35,994 bases of DNA from Planctomycetaceae bacterium (GCA_014762625.1 JABURQ010000065.1:1-35994), one strand, 5' to 3'. Shown: positions 10,533-18,977, numbered from the stretch's first letter. Made by a program: numbers and translations. Notes: generated from the letters alone by a model not told the origin.

Positions 10533-11459
10533 ATGAGTCACTCTTCGCAGAAAGCAGCACCCCCAAAGAAACCCATTTCGCTCTGGAAACGACTGCTCCG
10601 ATCCGTGGTATTGGGTTATGTCTTGCTGATTGTCATTCTGTTGGTCTTCCAGCGCGATCTCATCTATCACCCCACGCGTGCGGATCGACTTTCGGCGAAA
10701 GACGCCGCTTCTCTCGTTGATGTCCATGACTTCGAGTTTACGGGAGAGGATGGTGAGACACTCCATGGTTGGCATTTTTCACGGGCGCTCTCGGAATCGC
10801 ACCCCGAAGATTTGTCGGACTCTCCTCGGGTCGTCCTCTATTTTCCGGGCAACGCCGGCAATCGATCCTATCGGGTGACTCCTTGCGAGATGCTGGCAAA
10901 TTATGGCTGTGATGTGTTGATTGCCGACTACCGCGGCTATGGAGAAAACTCGGGATCTCCAAACGAGGAGAAATTCGTCAATGATGCGATGTCGCTCTGG
11001 AAGCATGTGACGGAGGAGATGCACGTACCTCACGACCGAATTGTTCTCTTCGGGGAGTCACTCGGAGGAGGTGTGGCAACTCAGCTTGCAGCCGCTCAAT
11101 CCCGAAAAGGAGCTCCGCCTGAAGGCCTCGTGATCCAATCGAGTTTCAATTCCTTGGCCGATGTGGCTCAGCGCAAGTTTTTCTTTCTGCCGGCGAAATG
11201 GCTGGTTTGGGACCGATTCGATTCCGCAGCCAACATCGGAGATATTAAGTGTCGGTATCTTCACTTGCACGGCGATCAGGATGAAGTGGTTCCTTATGCC
11301 TGCGGTCGAGAGTTATACGCGAGTGCCCCGGACTCTATCGAGAAACAATTTGTGACGATTGAGGACGGCGGACACAACGATCTCTATTCCGATTCCAGGC
11401 ATTTCATTGCCCTTTCTCGAGCCATCAAAATCTGGCTGGAAGCAGAGGGAGCGGAATAA
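10533..11459 (+). CDS. membrane-anchored alpha/beta hydrolase (Bem46/ABHD13-like)
   Basis: 308 aa. A cytoplasmic basic N-terminus is followed by one membrane helix (about residues 22-39), then an alpha/beta hydrolase fold. The likely catalytic triad is complete: Ser176 in the elbow GESLGGG, Asp250 in HLHGDQDEVVP and His281 in DGGHNDLY. The oxyanion region YFPGNAGNR and ADYRGYGENSG are typical of the Bem46/ABHD13/ABHD17 group of serine hydrolases (esterase or thioesterase). Substrate unknown. Its last codons are duplicated about 250 bp downstream within a repeat region. Confidence 0.85.
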   Translation: MSHSSQKAAPPKKPISLWKRLLRSVVLGYVLLIVILLVFQRDLIYHPTRADRLSAKDAASLVDVHDFEFTGEDGETLHGWHFSRALSESHPEDLSDSPRVVLYFPGNAGNRSYRVTPCEMLANYGCDVLIADYRGYGENSGSPNEEKFVNDAMSLWKHVTEEMHVPHDRIVLFGESLGGGVATQLAAAQSRKGAPPEGLVIQSSFNSLADVAQRKFFFLPAKWLVWDRFDSAANIGDIKCRYLHLHGDQDEVVPYACGRELYASAPDSIEKQFVTIEDGGHNDLYSDSRHFIALSRAIKIWLEAEGAE

Positions 11460-11518
11460 TCTGTTCTCGCGCAGAGGCGCTGAGCCGCAGAGAGACCGAG
11501 GGAGATTCAGAAGGACTT
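11442..11518 (+). repeat. direct repeat copy A
   Basis: Covers the last codons of the hydrolase gene and the sequence after it. A close, slightly shorter copy is at 11701-11767. Shared blocks include GGAGCGGAATAATCTG, GCTGAGCCGCAGAG and GGGAGATTC. The main difference is a short deletion after CTCGCG in copy B. Confidence 0.75.
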
Positions 11519-11658
11519 GAAAGCAGTTTGGACTAACTATGAAGGATTCATCGAGAATTTGTAACGTTGTGATTCAGCTCAAAAGTCCATTCGCCGCAAA
11601 AGCGAGTTTTTCAACGGGCAGCTACTCAGTGACAGTTGTTTTTAGATCAAACTGATGA

Positions 11659-11687
11659 TCTCAGCGCCTCCGCGTCTCCGCGCGAGC
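11659..11687 (-). repeat. inverted copy of the GCGGAGACGCGGAGGCGCTGAG-type core
   Basis: On the minus strand this reads GCTCGCGCGGAGACGCGGAG followed by GCGCTGAG. That matches the core of copy A (CTCGCGCAGAGGCGCTGAG) apart from a 5-6 bp insertion. Copy A and this segment therefore form an imperfect inverted pair bounding about 170 bp. Confidence 0.6.
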
Positions 11688-11700
11688 TATAAAAAAATTT

Positions 11701-11767
11701 GCAGGGAGCGGAATAATCTGTGCTCGCGCTGAGCCGCAGAGCAACTGCGGGAGATTCGGAAGATCTT
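11701..11767 (+). repeat. direct repeat copy B
   Basis: Near-identical to copy A over about 65 bp, including a duplicate of the hydrolase stop region (GCGGAATAATCTG). It sits just before the 3' end of the HExxH membrane protein gene. Confidence 0.75.
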
Positions 11768-11786
11768 TACGAAATCAGCTCAGGCC

Positions 11787-12182
11787 TCAAGGGGCGATTT
11801 GATAAGCCTCAACTTCAAACGGATTTTCGCGGTAAGCGTCCCTTCCTCGCAACAGCAACCAGAGACTGCATCCCAGGTACGCGGGGAGAAACAACGGCCC
11901 CCAGCGTTCGACCTGTCGGACATGCACCCGCTCGTGATCGCGGGTGCGGTCGTGAGATTCCTTGTCCTGAGCGATGACGACATGCCCCAGCGTCATCGCG
12001 GAAGCACCGCCGGGCAGCGGGACCAATCGAACCAGCATCCAGCGGATCAAGCCGCCGTGCAGTTCCAGAACTCCTGCGACCCATTGGCCGCGTCCGCCCG
12101 AGCAGATCGTGGGAATCACCAGCAACAAACCGACGCTGGTGGTCGGGAAAGCCCAGAGATATTTCAAGACGACCTTCGTCAT
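11787..12182 (-). CDS. small membrane protein with HExxH and NPxExEA motifs
   Basis: 131 aa from the ATG at 12182. A longer frame starting at 12242 would run through the terminator of the upstream gene and is unlikely. An N-terminal hydrophobic stretch (residues 12-26) and a second one (about 95-111) flank a core with HERVH at 83-87 followed by RQ, then NPFEVEAY at 120-127. The HExxH plus distal Glu arrangement resembles a minimal gluzincin zinc-protease core, with H83, E84, H87 and E123 or E125 as candidate ligands or base. The middle (GHVVIAQDKESHDRTRDHE) is also conserved-looking. Whether it is an active protease is unknown; it could be a catalytically dead relative. Confidence 0.7.
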   Translation of the reverse strand: MTKVVLKYLWAFPTTSVGLLLVIPTICSGGRGQWVAGVLELHGGLIRWMLVRLVPLPGGASAMTLGHVVIAQDKESHDRTRDHERVHVRQVERWGPLFLPAYLGCSLWLLLRGRDAYRENPFEVEAYQIAP

Positions 12183-12201
12183 GATCGGTTCCAGAGGGCG
12201 T

Positions 12202-12233
12202 AAAAAAAGCCGCGCCCATAATCTGAGCGCGGC
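12202..12233 (-). terminator. terminator after the A-type Fe-S carrier gene
   Basis: Inverted repeat GCCGCGC / GCGCGGC at 12209-12233 with an 11-nt loop. It is followed on the minus strand by seven T (12208-12202). It lies 20 bp after the carrier stop and 20 bp before the start chosen for the next minus gene. Confidence 0.8.
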
Positions 12234-12253
12234 GTGATTCATACTGAACTTTG

Positions 12254-12586
12254 TTACGCGGAGAAACTACTTCCGCAGCCGCAGCTTTTGACGGCGTTCG
12301 GGTTGTCGAACGTGAAGCCGCGTTTTTCCAGCCCTTCGTAGAAGTCGATGGTCGTTCCATCGAGGAAGAGGTCGCTCTTCTTATCGACGATGACTTTGAT
12401 ACCATGCTGCTCGGTGACGAGGTCGTTGACGTCGTCCACTTTTTCATCAAACCCGAGGGCATATTGAAAACCGCTGCAACCTCCGCCCGTCACACCGATT
12501 CGCAGGCACATGTTTTCGCCCATGTTTTGTTCGGTGATGACGCGTTTGATTTCTCCGACGGCTTTTTCGCTCACATTTACGGACAT
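12254..12586 (-). CDS. A-type iron-sulfur cluster carrier (IscA/ErpA/HesB family)
   Basis: 110 aa from the ATG at 12586, which has AGGAG nine bases upstream; a longer in-frame start lacks this. The three ligating cysteines of the family are present: Cys37 in GGGCSGFQY, and Cys102 and Cys104 in SCGCGSSF at the C-terminus. Typical strands ([19 protein letters not shown]) lie between. The protein receives and passes on Fe-S clusters in the cytoplasm. It is a single-gene unit with its own terminator, with no isc or suf genes nearby, so I leave the exact paralog open. Confidence 0.93.
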   Translation of the reverse strand: MSVNVSEKAVGEIKRVITEQNMGENMCLRIGVTGGGCSGFQYALGFDEKVDDVNDLVTEQHGIKVIVDKKSDLFLDGTTIDFYEGLEKRGFTFDNPNAVKSCGCGSSFSA

Positions 12587-12982
12587 CTTCAAACTCTCCT
12601 GTTGTCGCAAAATATTGGGCAAGCCCCGTAGTCGGGGCCAAAATCAGCGGGTCGAATTTTTCCGAAGAAAATCGACCAGATTTTAATCATAATAGATTAT
12701 AGCACTTGAATCGAAGTCTCACAGGCCACAAATCCGCGATCTTTTGGCAACTCTGAACGGTTTCTAAACGCTCTTGCTTCCTGCAATTACGTCATTTCCA
12801 GGTGCAAGGGGGCCGAAGAGTCTGCCCCCAAATTGTCTTGGAATCCATTTCACGTCGTTTGGACGATCCTTCTCTTGGGCTGCTTTTGGAATCACATCTG
12901 GCAGAATTCCCCGTTTTTTTGTACACAGGTCTCCTTCAATAAGAGGGGTCCCCTTCTCTTTATCAATTAAATAGGATTTTCC
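12587..12982. other. 396-bp gap with a small hairpin and a possible gene relic
   Basis: Upstream region of the Fe-S carrier (minus) and of the methyltransferase-like gene (plus). It holds a 6-bp hairpin GCCCCG-TAGT-CGGGGC at 12623-12638, an AT-rich stretch at 12660-12720 that could contain promoters, and a start-less open minus frame described separately. Confidence 0.5.
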
Positions 12983-13015
12983 GTGAAAGACAAGACGATT
13001 AAGGAGCGCTGGCTG
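12764..13015 (-). pseudogene. start-less protein-like relic
   Basis: An 83-codon minus-strand frame between two stops with no ATG; the only GTG lies inside. The translation has a natural amino-acid mix (GKSYLIDKEKGTPLIEGDL, then KWIPRQFGGRLFGPLAPGND). It overlaps the start of the next plus gene. It may be the tail of a gene whose front was lost. I do not recognise the family, and chance is a real alternative. Confidence 0.25.
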
Positions 13016-13564
13016 TCAAAAGATGCCTACAAGGAACGATGGAGCGACCGTAGCGACGCTTTATTATCGATGTTCTCGGAACGGGAGGAGATGGACCGTC
13101 GCTGGACTTTCTCGGAGTACGGCTGTGGGCCTTATGTTCCGTTTACGAAAGTCGTGGCTGCCAACTATGACTTCGCTGTGACGACCTACGACCTCTGCGA
13201 ATGGGAACACGGCAACGCGGTTCTGGATTTGAATACGAAATCATTCATTGTGGAGAAAACCGACGTTTGCGTGTTAAGCGGTGTTTGCGAATACCTGAAT
13301 GATCTGCCGGCAGTCCTGGACCGACTCTCGCAGTTTCACGAACACTTTCTGATTTCTTACGTCTGCGTTCCTCTGCGGTTTCTGTCCAGGGACAAACTTT
13401 ATTTACCGGAGATTCAGACTCGGGTCGTCAAGCACGGCTGGCGCAATCATTACGACTTGCGGTCGATGGTCTCTTTGCTTTCTTCATTGGGGGTGATCTC
13501 GGATCTCGCCCCCTGGAACCATCAGACACTCTTCTATGTCCGACGTTACCAACAGGATCTCTGA
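12983..13564 (+). CDS. SAM-dependent methyltransferase-like protein
   Basis: 193 aa from a GTG start with AGGA seven bases upstream. The pattern fits a class I methyltransferase: FSEYGCGP (motif I-like, near residues 43-50), TYDLCEW (acidic end of strand 2) and TDVCVLSGVCEYLNDLPAVLDRL (motif IV/post region, as in UbiE-like enzymes). The usual GxGxG is reduced to YGCGP, so SAM binding is probable but not proven. Cys and aromatic residues are frequent. There is no operon partner; DUF493 follows 185 bp later. Substrate unknown. Confidence 0.55.
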   Translation: MKDKTIKERWLSKDAYKERWSDRSDALLSMFSEREEMDRRWTFSEYGCGPYVPFTKVVAANYDFAVTTYDLCEWEHGNAVLDLNTKSFIVEKTDVCVLSGVCEYLNDLPAVLDRLSQFHEHFLISYVCVPLRFLSRDKLYLPEIQTRVVKHGWRNHYDLRSMVSLLSSLGVISDLAPWNHQTLFYVRRYQQDL

Positions 13565-13749
13565 ATCCCTCTGAAGAATTTCTGAGTCGAGACGTTTTTG
13601 CAACTGTCATTGCCGAAGAACGTTAGGGCGAACGGGAACGCCGTTCTTTCGCGAAACATGCTTCTGACCCAAAACAGGTCTCTCCGCGTGACGCTGAAAT
13701 GTCTAAAATGGAAAAGTCAGCCAGGACTGTTACAGGAAGAAGGCCCGCT

Positions 13750-14034
13750 ATGGATCATCATCAAGCCCAGGAGTTGCTCGAATCGACACACGACTTCCCC
13801 GGAATCTATATGTTCAAGGTTGTGGGGTGGCAGCGCAATGATTTTGTCGAGCGGGTACTGAATTCCGCCCGCGCTGTGATCGGTCGCGCTATCGAAGTAC
13901 AGCATTCCACCCGTGAAACATCCAGCGGTCGACATATCGCGGTGACGATGGAACCATTCGTCGATAACAGCGACCAGGTGCTGGAGATCTACGAGCATCT
14001 CAAAGAAGTGGATGACGTCATTATGCTGTGGTGA
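13750..14034 (+). CDS. DUF493 (YbeD-like) family protein
   Basis: 94 aa from the ATG at 13750, which has AGGAAGAAGG upstream; an earlier start would exceed the usual ~90 aa. Family features are FPGIYMFKVVG near the start, HSTRETSSGRHIAVTMEPFV in the middle and LEIYEHLKEVDDVIMLW at the end. These form an ACT-like ferredoxin fold (beta-alpha-beta-beta-alpha-beta). The family is thought to be regulatory, but no ligand is known. It stands alone. Confidence 0.88.
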   Translation: MDHHQAQELLESTHDFPGIYMFKVVGWQRNDFVERVLNSARAVIGRAIEVQHSTRETSSGRHIAVTMEPFVDNSDQVLEIYEHLKEVDDVIMLW

Positions 14035-14194
14035 GTCAACGCGCCCGTGGGATCAGTGTTCTGCGCTGAATCGATAAAATCCCTGTTGGAATTCAGTATC
14101 AAACTCGTCACACTGAAAGCTTGAAGTGACTATTCGCACGAGTGTGCCGCAGCTTCAAATAAATACCAAAATCTCTTCGACTGGCAGGTGACTT

Positions 14195-15514
14195 ATGGTT
14201 CGCAACTGGTGTCTCAATGTCTTGACAATTTTTGCTGTGCTGATGGCGGTGTCGGTCTTACCCGCGCAGGAAAAAGACGAAGCGCAGAAAAAAGAGAAAC
14301 CGGCCGCGGAATCCAACGAAAAAGACGCCAAGTCTGAGGAGAAAGAAGACAAAACCGAAGAGAAGAAAAAAGATGAGAAGAAGGAATTGAAACTCTCGGG
14401 CGTGTTTGTCTCCGAAGATGTCACCGAAATTATTCTACGTCCGGAAGCCTGGTCCTCTTTGAAAGTCAAAGAAGCGGCGGCTCACGGTACGAAAGTCGGC
14501 CCCGAAGACGTCATCCTGCAATTGGAGACTGAAGACATCGATCGGAAAATCGAGGATCTTCGTCGTTCCCAATACGCGGCCGGTTTGTCACTGAAACTGG
14601 CTCAGGAAGAGATGGAGTTCGCCGAGAAAACGTTCCCGATGGATCGCAAGATCGCGGAACGTACTCTCGAACATGCGAAAGAGGACCTGGAATATTATTT
14701 GACGGTCACATTGCCGAACTCGAAAGAGTCCGCTGAACGTTCCCTGCAAAATACCAAATACCGTCTGGAATACACGCAGGAAGAACTCGATCAGCTTCAA
14801 AAGATGTACAAGGAAGACGACATCACCGAAGAAACGGAAGAGATTATTTTGTTGCGTGCGAAGCGTGATGTCGAAGAAATGAAGCAGTTTGTGGAACGGG
14901 CGGAAGAACGAACGAAGCGGACTTTGAACGTCGATATCCCCCGCCAAAAAGTCCAAACTGAGGAGAACACAGAAAAAACCATTCTGCAGGCCGAGAAGGA
15001 CCTGGTGTCACAGGAAATCAATCTGCGCCGAAAACAACACGATCTCGATCAGCAACAAATCGCTTTCGATCGCACTCAGGAACAGTTGGAAGAATTAGTC
15101 AAGGATCGGAATCTGTTGACCGTGACCGCTCCCATAGGAGGACTTGTTTATTACGGGCAGGCAACCCGCGGCAAATGGTCGCAGGTCGCCACACTCGACA
15201 AAGCCCTCCGTCCGGGAGGCAGTGTGAATCCCAATCAGGTGATTATGTCGATTGTGAATCCGGGGCCAATGTCGCTGTTGGTTGATGTGCCGGAAGACAA
15301 GCTCAAGGATCTCTCAGTCGGTCAAGAGGGGCATGTCGTCCCCAAAGCCTTCCCCGATCTGAAAATCCCCGCGAAGGTTGAGAGTATCTCGCTGGTTCCG
15401 ATTAGCCCCGGAACCTTCGACGGGCAGGTGAAATTAATGTTCGATCAACGTCCCGAGCGTCTGGTTCCCGGCATGGCGGCTGAATTTGTGATCGAACTTA
15501 AGGACAAGGAATAA
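14195..15514 (+). CDS. HlyD-like periplasmic adaptor with long coiled coil
   Basis: 439 aa. Signal peptide at residues 1-24 (ending LPAQ), then a Lys/Glu low-complexity stretch (about 26-66). Next comes a barrel strand region (LSGVFVSEDVTEI, with VILQLETEDIDRKI), a very long alpha-helical hairpin (about residues 105-310, rich in Glu, Lys, Gln and Arg) and the returning lipoyl/barrel half (LLTVTAPIGGLVYYGQ, then PGPMSLLVDVPEDKLKDLSVGQ). This is the membrane-fusion-protein architecture of ABC or RND exporters, but no transporter is adjacent. AGGTG precedes the start by five bases. It is first in a likely operon: the next gene begins 5 bp after its stop. Confidence 0.82.
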   Translation: MVRNWCLNVLTIFAVLMAVSVLPAQEKDEAQKKEKPAAESNEKDAKSEEKEDKTEEKKKDEKKELKLSGVFVSEDVTEIILRPEAWSSLKVKEAAAHGTKVGPEDVILQLETEDIDRKIEDLRRSQYAAGLSLKLAQEEMEFAEKTFPMDRKIAERTLEHAKEDLEYYLTVTLPNSKESAERSLQNTKYRLEYTQEELDQLQKMYKEDDITEETEEIILLRAKRDVEEMKQFVERAEERTKRTLNVDIPRQKVQTEENTEKTILQAEKDLVSQEINLRRKQHDLDQQQIAFDRTQEQLEELVKDRNLLTVTAPIGGLVYYGQATRGKWSQVATLDKALRPGGSVNPNQVIMSIVNPGPMSLLVDVPEDKLKDLSVGQEGHVVPKAFPDLKIPAKVESISLVPISPGTFDGQVKLMFDQRPERLVPGMAAEFVIELKDKE

Positions 15515-15519
15515 TCGCC

Positions 15520-16752
15520 ATGGTGCGTTATTTAATAGGCCCATTTCTCGGCTGCGCTGTGCTGATGGTCGTCTGCGCGAGCCTGCAGGCACAGGAACAA
15601 CCGGCCTCCGAAAAAACTGTCCAGCGTGGGACAGATTGGATTGACGACGTCCCCCAGGCGGAACCCATCGATCCGATCCCGCGCGCCGAGATGCAGTCGT
15701 CGATCGACAAAGGGGTTGCCTTTCTCCTCGACTTCCAGAATGAAGACGGTTCGTGGGGATCGGCAACCCGGACCAAAGGACTCAATATCTACGCTCCAAT
15801 TCCAGGGGCTCATCATGGGTTTCGAGCGGCGGTGACTTCGTTATGTGTTTCCGCGTTGATCGAGACGGGAGGCGACGATCCGAAAGTGCAGGACGCGATC
15901 GATAAGGGGGAAGCCTGGTTGTTCGCCAATCTGCTGCGGGTGCGTCGTGCGACGGGAGATGCGATGTACAACGTCTGGGCGCACTGTTACGCCTTGGAGG
16001 CGCTCGCCAAACTGCACGACCGCGCCGGCGATGACAAAGAGAAGCTGGCGACGATTGGCAAAATGGTCGACGACCAATTTCTCAAACTGGAGAAGTACGA
16101 ATCGGTGGACGGCGGCTGGGGCTATTACGACTTCCGCTATCAGACAAGGAAGCCGTCCAGCAGTTCTATCAGTTTCGTGAACGCGGCGGTGTTGGTCTCC
16201 TTCGACGAGATCAAACAGGCAGGGTATAACCCTCCGGAAAAACTGGTCAACCGGGCCATCAAAGCGACCGAGCGTCAGCAACTCGCCGGTTACAGTTACC
16301 TCTATGGTGAATACCTGAAATACCAACCCGCACGCGGCATCAATCGTCCGGGAGGATCGTTGGGACGATCGCAGGCCTGTAATCTGGCGCTCCGATTATG
16401 GGGAGACGATGATATTACCGGTGAGGTCGTTACTGCCTGGCAAAATCGTTTGTACGCGCGAAACGGCTGGCTCGATATCGGACGCAAACGTCCCATCCCT
16501 CACGAAGCCTGGTTCTCGGTGGCCGGGTATTTCTATTACTTTGGTCATTACTACGCGGCCAAAAGTTTCTACCTCGTCCCCGACAAACAGGATCGCACGC
16601 TCTTTCAAACGCACATGGCGAAACTGATGCTCGACCGGCAGGAAAAAGACGGCAGTTGGTGGGATTACCCCTTCTACAACTACCACCAGCCGTACGGGAC
16701 GGCTTTTGCGCTGATGACTCTGCAGCGATGCTTACCGGCGGGATCGGAATGA
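15520..16752 (+). CDS. secreted prenyltransferase/squalene-cyclase repeat protein
   Basis: 410 aa. Signal peptide at residues 1-24 (SLQAQ). An alpha/alpha-toroid body has QW-type repeats: QNEDGSWG at 73-80 and QEKDGSWWDYPF near the C-terminus, with VDGGWGYYDF between them. The acid motif DxDD of true squalene-hopene cyclases is not visible, and with a signal peptide this is probably not a terpene cyclase. Exported toroids of this type are very common in planctomycetes and of unknown role. AAGGA precedes the ATG, and the gene sits 5 bp behind the HlyD-like adaptor and 4 bp before the AlkD-like gene, so all three look co-transcribed. Confidence 0.82.
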   Translation: MVRYLIGPFLGCAVLMVVCASLQAQEQPASEKTVQRGTDWIDDVPQAEPIDPIPRAEMQSSIDKGVAFLLDFQNEDGSWGSATRTKGLNIYAPIPGAHHGFRAAVTSLCVSALIETGGDDPKVQDAIDKGEAWLFANLLRVRRATGDAMYNVWAHCYALEALAKLHDRAGDDKEKLATIGKMVDDQFLKLEKYESVDGGWGYYDFRYQTRKPSSSSISFVNAAVLVSFDEIKQAGYNPPEKLVNRAIKATERQQLAGYSYLYGEYLKYQPARGINRPGGSLGRSQACNLALRLWGDDDITGEVVTAWQNRLYARNGWLDIGRKRPIPHEAWFSVAGYFYYFGHYYAAKSFYLVPDKQDRTLFQTHMAKLMLDRQEKDGSWWDYPFYNYHQPYGTAFALMTLQRCLPAGSE

Positions 16753-16756
16753 GTCT

Positions 16757-17470
16757 ATGAACGCGTCGGCTTCCGCCATTCTCAAACAACTCAAGTCGCT
16801 CGGCAACGATCGTTACTGCAGCACGATGAAAAAACATGGCGTCGTGGAGACCCTGTACGGCGTCAAAATTGAGGACATGAAAAAGATCCTCAAGACGACC
16901 GGTCAGGATCACGAGCTGGCGCTGGAGTTATTCGATTCCGGCGTTTACGACGCCATGTACCTGGCCGGATTGATGGCCGACAGCCGAAAGATGACGAAAA
17001 CGGTTCTACGGAAGTGGCTCAAGCAGGCGAAAAGCCCCACCCTCTTCGAGTACACGGTTCCCTGGTTGGCTGCCGAGAGCCAACACGGTCACGCGTTAGC
17101 GGTCGAGTGGATCGACAGGAAAAACGAACAGCAGGCGGCCGCCGGCTGGGCGACTTACTGTTCGCTACTGTCGATTACTCCCGACGAAGAACTCGACCTG
17201 CCGGAAGTTAAACAACTCCTCAAACGTGTTGAGAAATCAATTCACGAAGTTCCCGATCGCGTGCGATACTGGATGAACAATTTCGTGATTTCGGTCGGCT
17301 GTTACGTGGCACCGTTAACCAAGAACGCGATAAATACCGCTGAGAAAATCGGCAAGGTCGAAGTCGATATGGGAGAGACCGCCTGCAAAGTCCCCGACGC
17401 CGTCTCCTACATTCAGAAGGTTGAGCAGCGGGGAACGATTGGCAAAAAACGAAAAGCGGCCCGCTGTTAG
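16757..17470 (+). CDS. DNA alkylation repair family protein (AlkD-like HEAT repeats)
   Basis: 237 aa. Helical HEAT-like repeats with the family segments ETLYGVKIEDMKKI near residues 31-44 and VPWLAAESQHGHALAVEWI in the middle. The C-terminal signature CKVPDAVSYIQKVEQRG is followed by a basic tail (TIGKKRKAARC). AlkD-like proteins remove bulky or cationic alkylated bases from DNA. Whether this member is a glycosylase or only a DNA-binding relative is uncertain. It starts 4 bp after the cyclase-repeat gene, with GGA nearby, and ends 13 bp from the convergent DUF1501 gene. Confidence 0.8.
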   Translation: MNASASAILKQLKSLGNDRYCSTMKKHGVVETLYGVKIEDMKKILKTTGQDHELALELFDSGVYDAMYLAGLMADSRKMTKTVLRKWLKQAKSPTLFEYTVPWLAAESQHGHALAVEWIDRKNEQQAAAGWATYCSLLSITPDEELDLPEVKQLLKRVEKSIHEVPDRVRYWMNNFVISVGCYVAPLTKNAINTAEKIGKVEVDMGETACKVPDAVSYIQKVEQRGTIGKKRKAARC

Positions 17471-17483
17471 AGCGCGTTTCGCG

Positions 17484-18890
17484 TTACGCGAACAGTTCGT
17501 GAACCGGTTTGCCGATCACGAGATGATGCGGGCGGTTCTCCGCGTCGTAAAGAATCGTCCCCGGATCGATGCCCAGCAGATGATAAATCGTAGCAGCGAT
17601 ATCTTCCTGGCCGCGAGGCTGGTCGGCGGGATAGGCGGCGGAATTGTCGGAAGCTCCGAAGACGGTCCCCGGATTCATACCGCCTCCCGCGAACGCCAGT
17701 GAATAAACCCAGGGCCAATGATCGCGACCGGCGTTGCCGTTGATTTTGGGAGTCCGTCCGAATTCGGCGTTGACGACAACGAGCGTGTCGTCGAGCATTC
17801 CTCGTTCTTCCAGGTCATCGACCAACGCCGTCAATGCCATGTCCAATGTCGGCGCGAGCGACCCCTTCATCTTCTTGAAGTTCTGACTGTGCGTATCCCA
17901 CGAACCGCTCGGAGTATGGCAGTAACTGACATTCACCAGCGGCACACCCGCTTCGGCCAACCGACGTGCCAGTAAACACCGCTGTCCAAATTCGGTTTCG
18001 CCGTATCGCTGACGAAGGTTCTCCGGTTCGGATTTGAGATCGAACGCCTGACGCGTCGCGTCCGAGGTCAACAGACGAAACGCGCGGTCGTAATAAGTAT
18101 TAAGTGAACGAGCGGATTGCGAAGTCTCCATAATCTGACGTTGCTGGTCGAACTGCCGCAAGAGATCCTGACGAGAGGAAAGTCGCACCGTCGTCATTTC
18201 GTCGACCGGCTGGACCGCTTTGACTTCGACATCTTTATCACGCAGTTTTTGATCGACGACGAAACTCGAATGGCGCGTCCCGAGAAATCCCGGCGTCTGG
18301 CCGTGCAGTGTCGTTCCGTTACTGCGTCGCATCAGCGGTCCCACCCGCACCCAGGTCGGTAACGGTTTGGTCGTGGGACGCAGGTGATCGAGAACGGCCC
18401 CGAAGGGGGGAAAGTCGTTCGGCGTCGGCGGAAAATCGGTCCGCGGTGTGTTGGGAGGATGTTTGTGACCGGTCTGTGCGGGAAGGCACGCCGTCACATG
18501 ATTCGAGTTGTCGTGGGTCACCGAGCGGATGACCGTCAGCTTATGAGCGATCTTCGCCGTGAGCGGCAACACTTCCGAGTATTGCACGCCGGGAAGCGAC
18601 GTCTCGATCGCCCCGAATTCTCCTTTGACGGCGCTCGGCCCGTTCGGTTTCGGATCGAAGGTTTCCTGCTGCGGATGACCGCCGTGCAGAAACAGCATGA
18701 TGACTCGCTTCGCGCGTCCGAAAGTCGGGGAGTTCGATTTCGCGAACGATTGCTGCTGAATCAATTGAGGCAGAGAAAGCCCCAGTCCACAGATCCCTCC
18801 CAGACGAAGCGCTTCACGTCGCGAAAACTGAATGCTCTGGCGAAAATCGTAACAACCGATTTGTCGGGAGGAATGGGACATGCGATTCAT
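17484..18890 (-). CDS. DUF1501 family protein with twin-arginine leader
   Basis: 468 aa. A Tat-type leader (FSRREALRLGGICGLGLSLP) is followed by an alkaline-phosphatase/sulfatase-like fold. Family segments: VIMLFLHGGHPQQETFDPKP, SVTHDNSNHVTACLPAQTGH, WDTHSQNF, VVNAEFGRTPKINGNAGRDHW and ATIYHLLGIDP. These His and Asp residues resemble the metal site of sulfatase-like hydrolases. DUF1501 genes in planctomycetes usually sit beside a DUF1549/DUF1553 cytochrome gene; none is present here. The start could also be the ATG three codons later (18881). The gene is divergent from the Tat-exported unknown at 19064. Confidence 0.9.
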   Translation of the reverse strand: MNRMSHSSRQIGCYDFRQSIQFSRREALRLGGICGLGLSLPQLIQQQSFAKSNSPTFGRAKRVIMLFLHGGHPQQETFDPKPNGPSAVKGEFGAIETSLPGVQYSEVLPLTAKIAHKLTVIRSVTHDNSNHVTACLPAQTGHKHPPNTPRTDFPPTPNDFPPFGAVLDHLRPTTKPLPTWVRVGPLMRRSNGTTLHGQTPGFLGTRHSSFVVDQKLRDKDVEVKAVQPVDEMTTVRLSSRQDLLRQFDQQRQIMETSQSARSLNTYYDRAFRLLTSDATRQAFDLKSEPENLRQRYGETEFGQRCLLARRLAEAGVPLVNVSYCHTPSGSWDTHSQNFKKMKGSLAPTLDMALTALVDDLEERGMLDDTLVVVNAEFGRTPKINGNAGRDHWPWVYSLAFAGGGMNPGTVFGASDNSAAYPADQPRGQEDIAATIYHLLGIDPGTILYDAENRPHHLVIGKPVHELFA

Positions 18891-18977
18891 CTTACATCAG
18901 AGCCTGCTGATGCCAAAGAGGAATTCGGAAGTCTTTACAACTCCGTGAGTGAAATCGTTCCCTGGCAGAAAAACAGT

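Larger units (their letters stand above)
11460..11786. other. 327-bp gap with repeats, no gene
   Basis: Lies between the convergent hydrolase (plus) and HExxH membrane protein (minus). It contains direct repeat copies A and B and one inverted copy of the same GC-rich core, but no protein-coding frame that looks real and no clear terminator. Confidence 0.6.

Noticed and set aside
12774-12974. 66-codon plus-strand frame before the methyltransferase-like gene
   Set aside because: No ribosome site and poor composition.
15520-16752. True squalene-hopene cyclase
   Set aside because: Has a signal peptide and lacks a visible DxDD catalytic motif; only the toroid repeats match.
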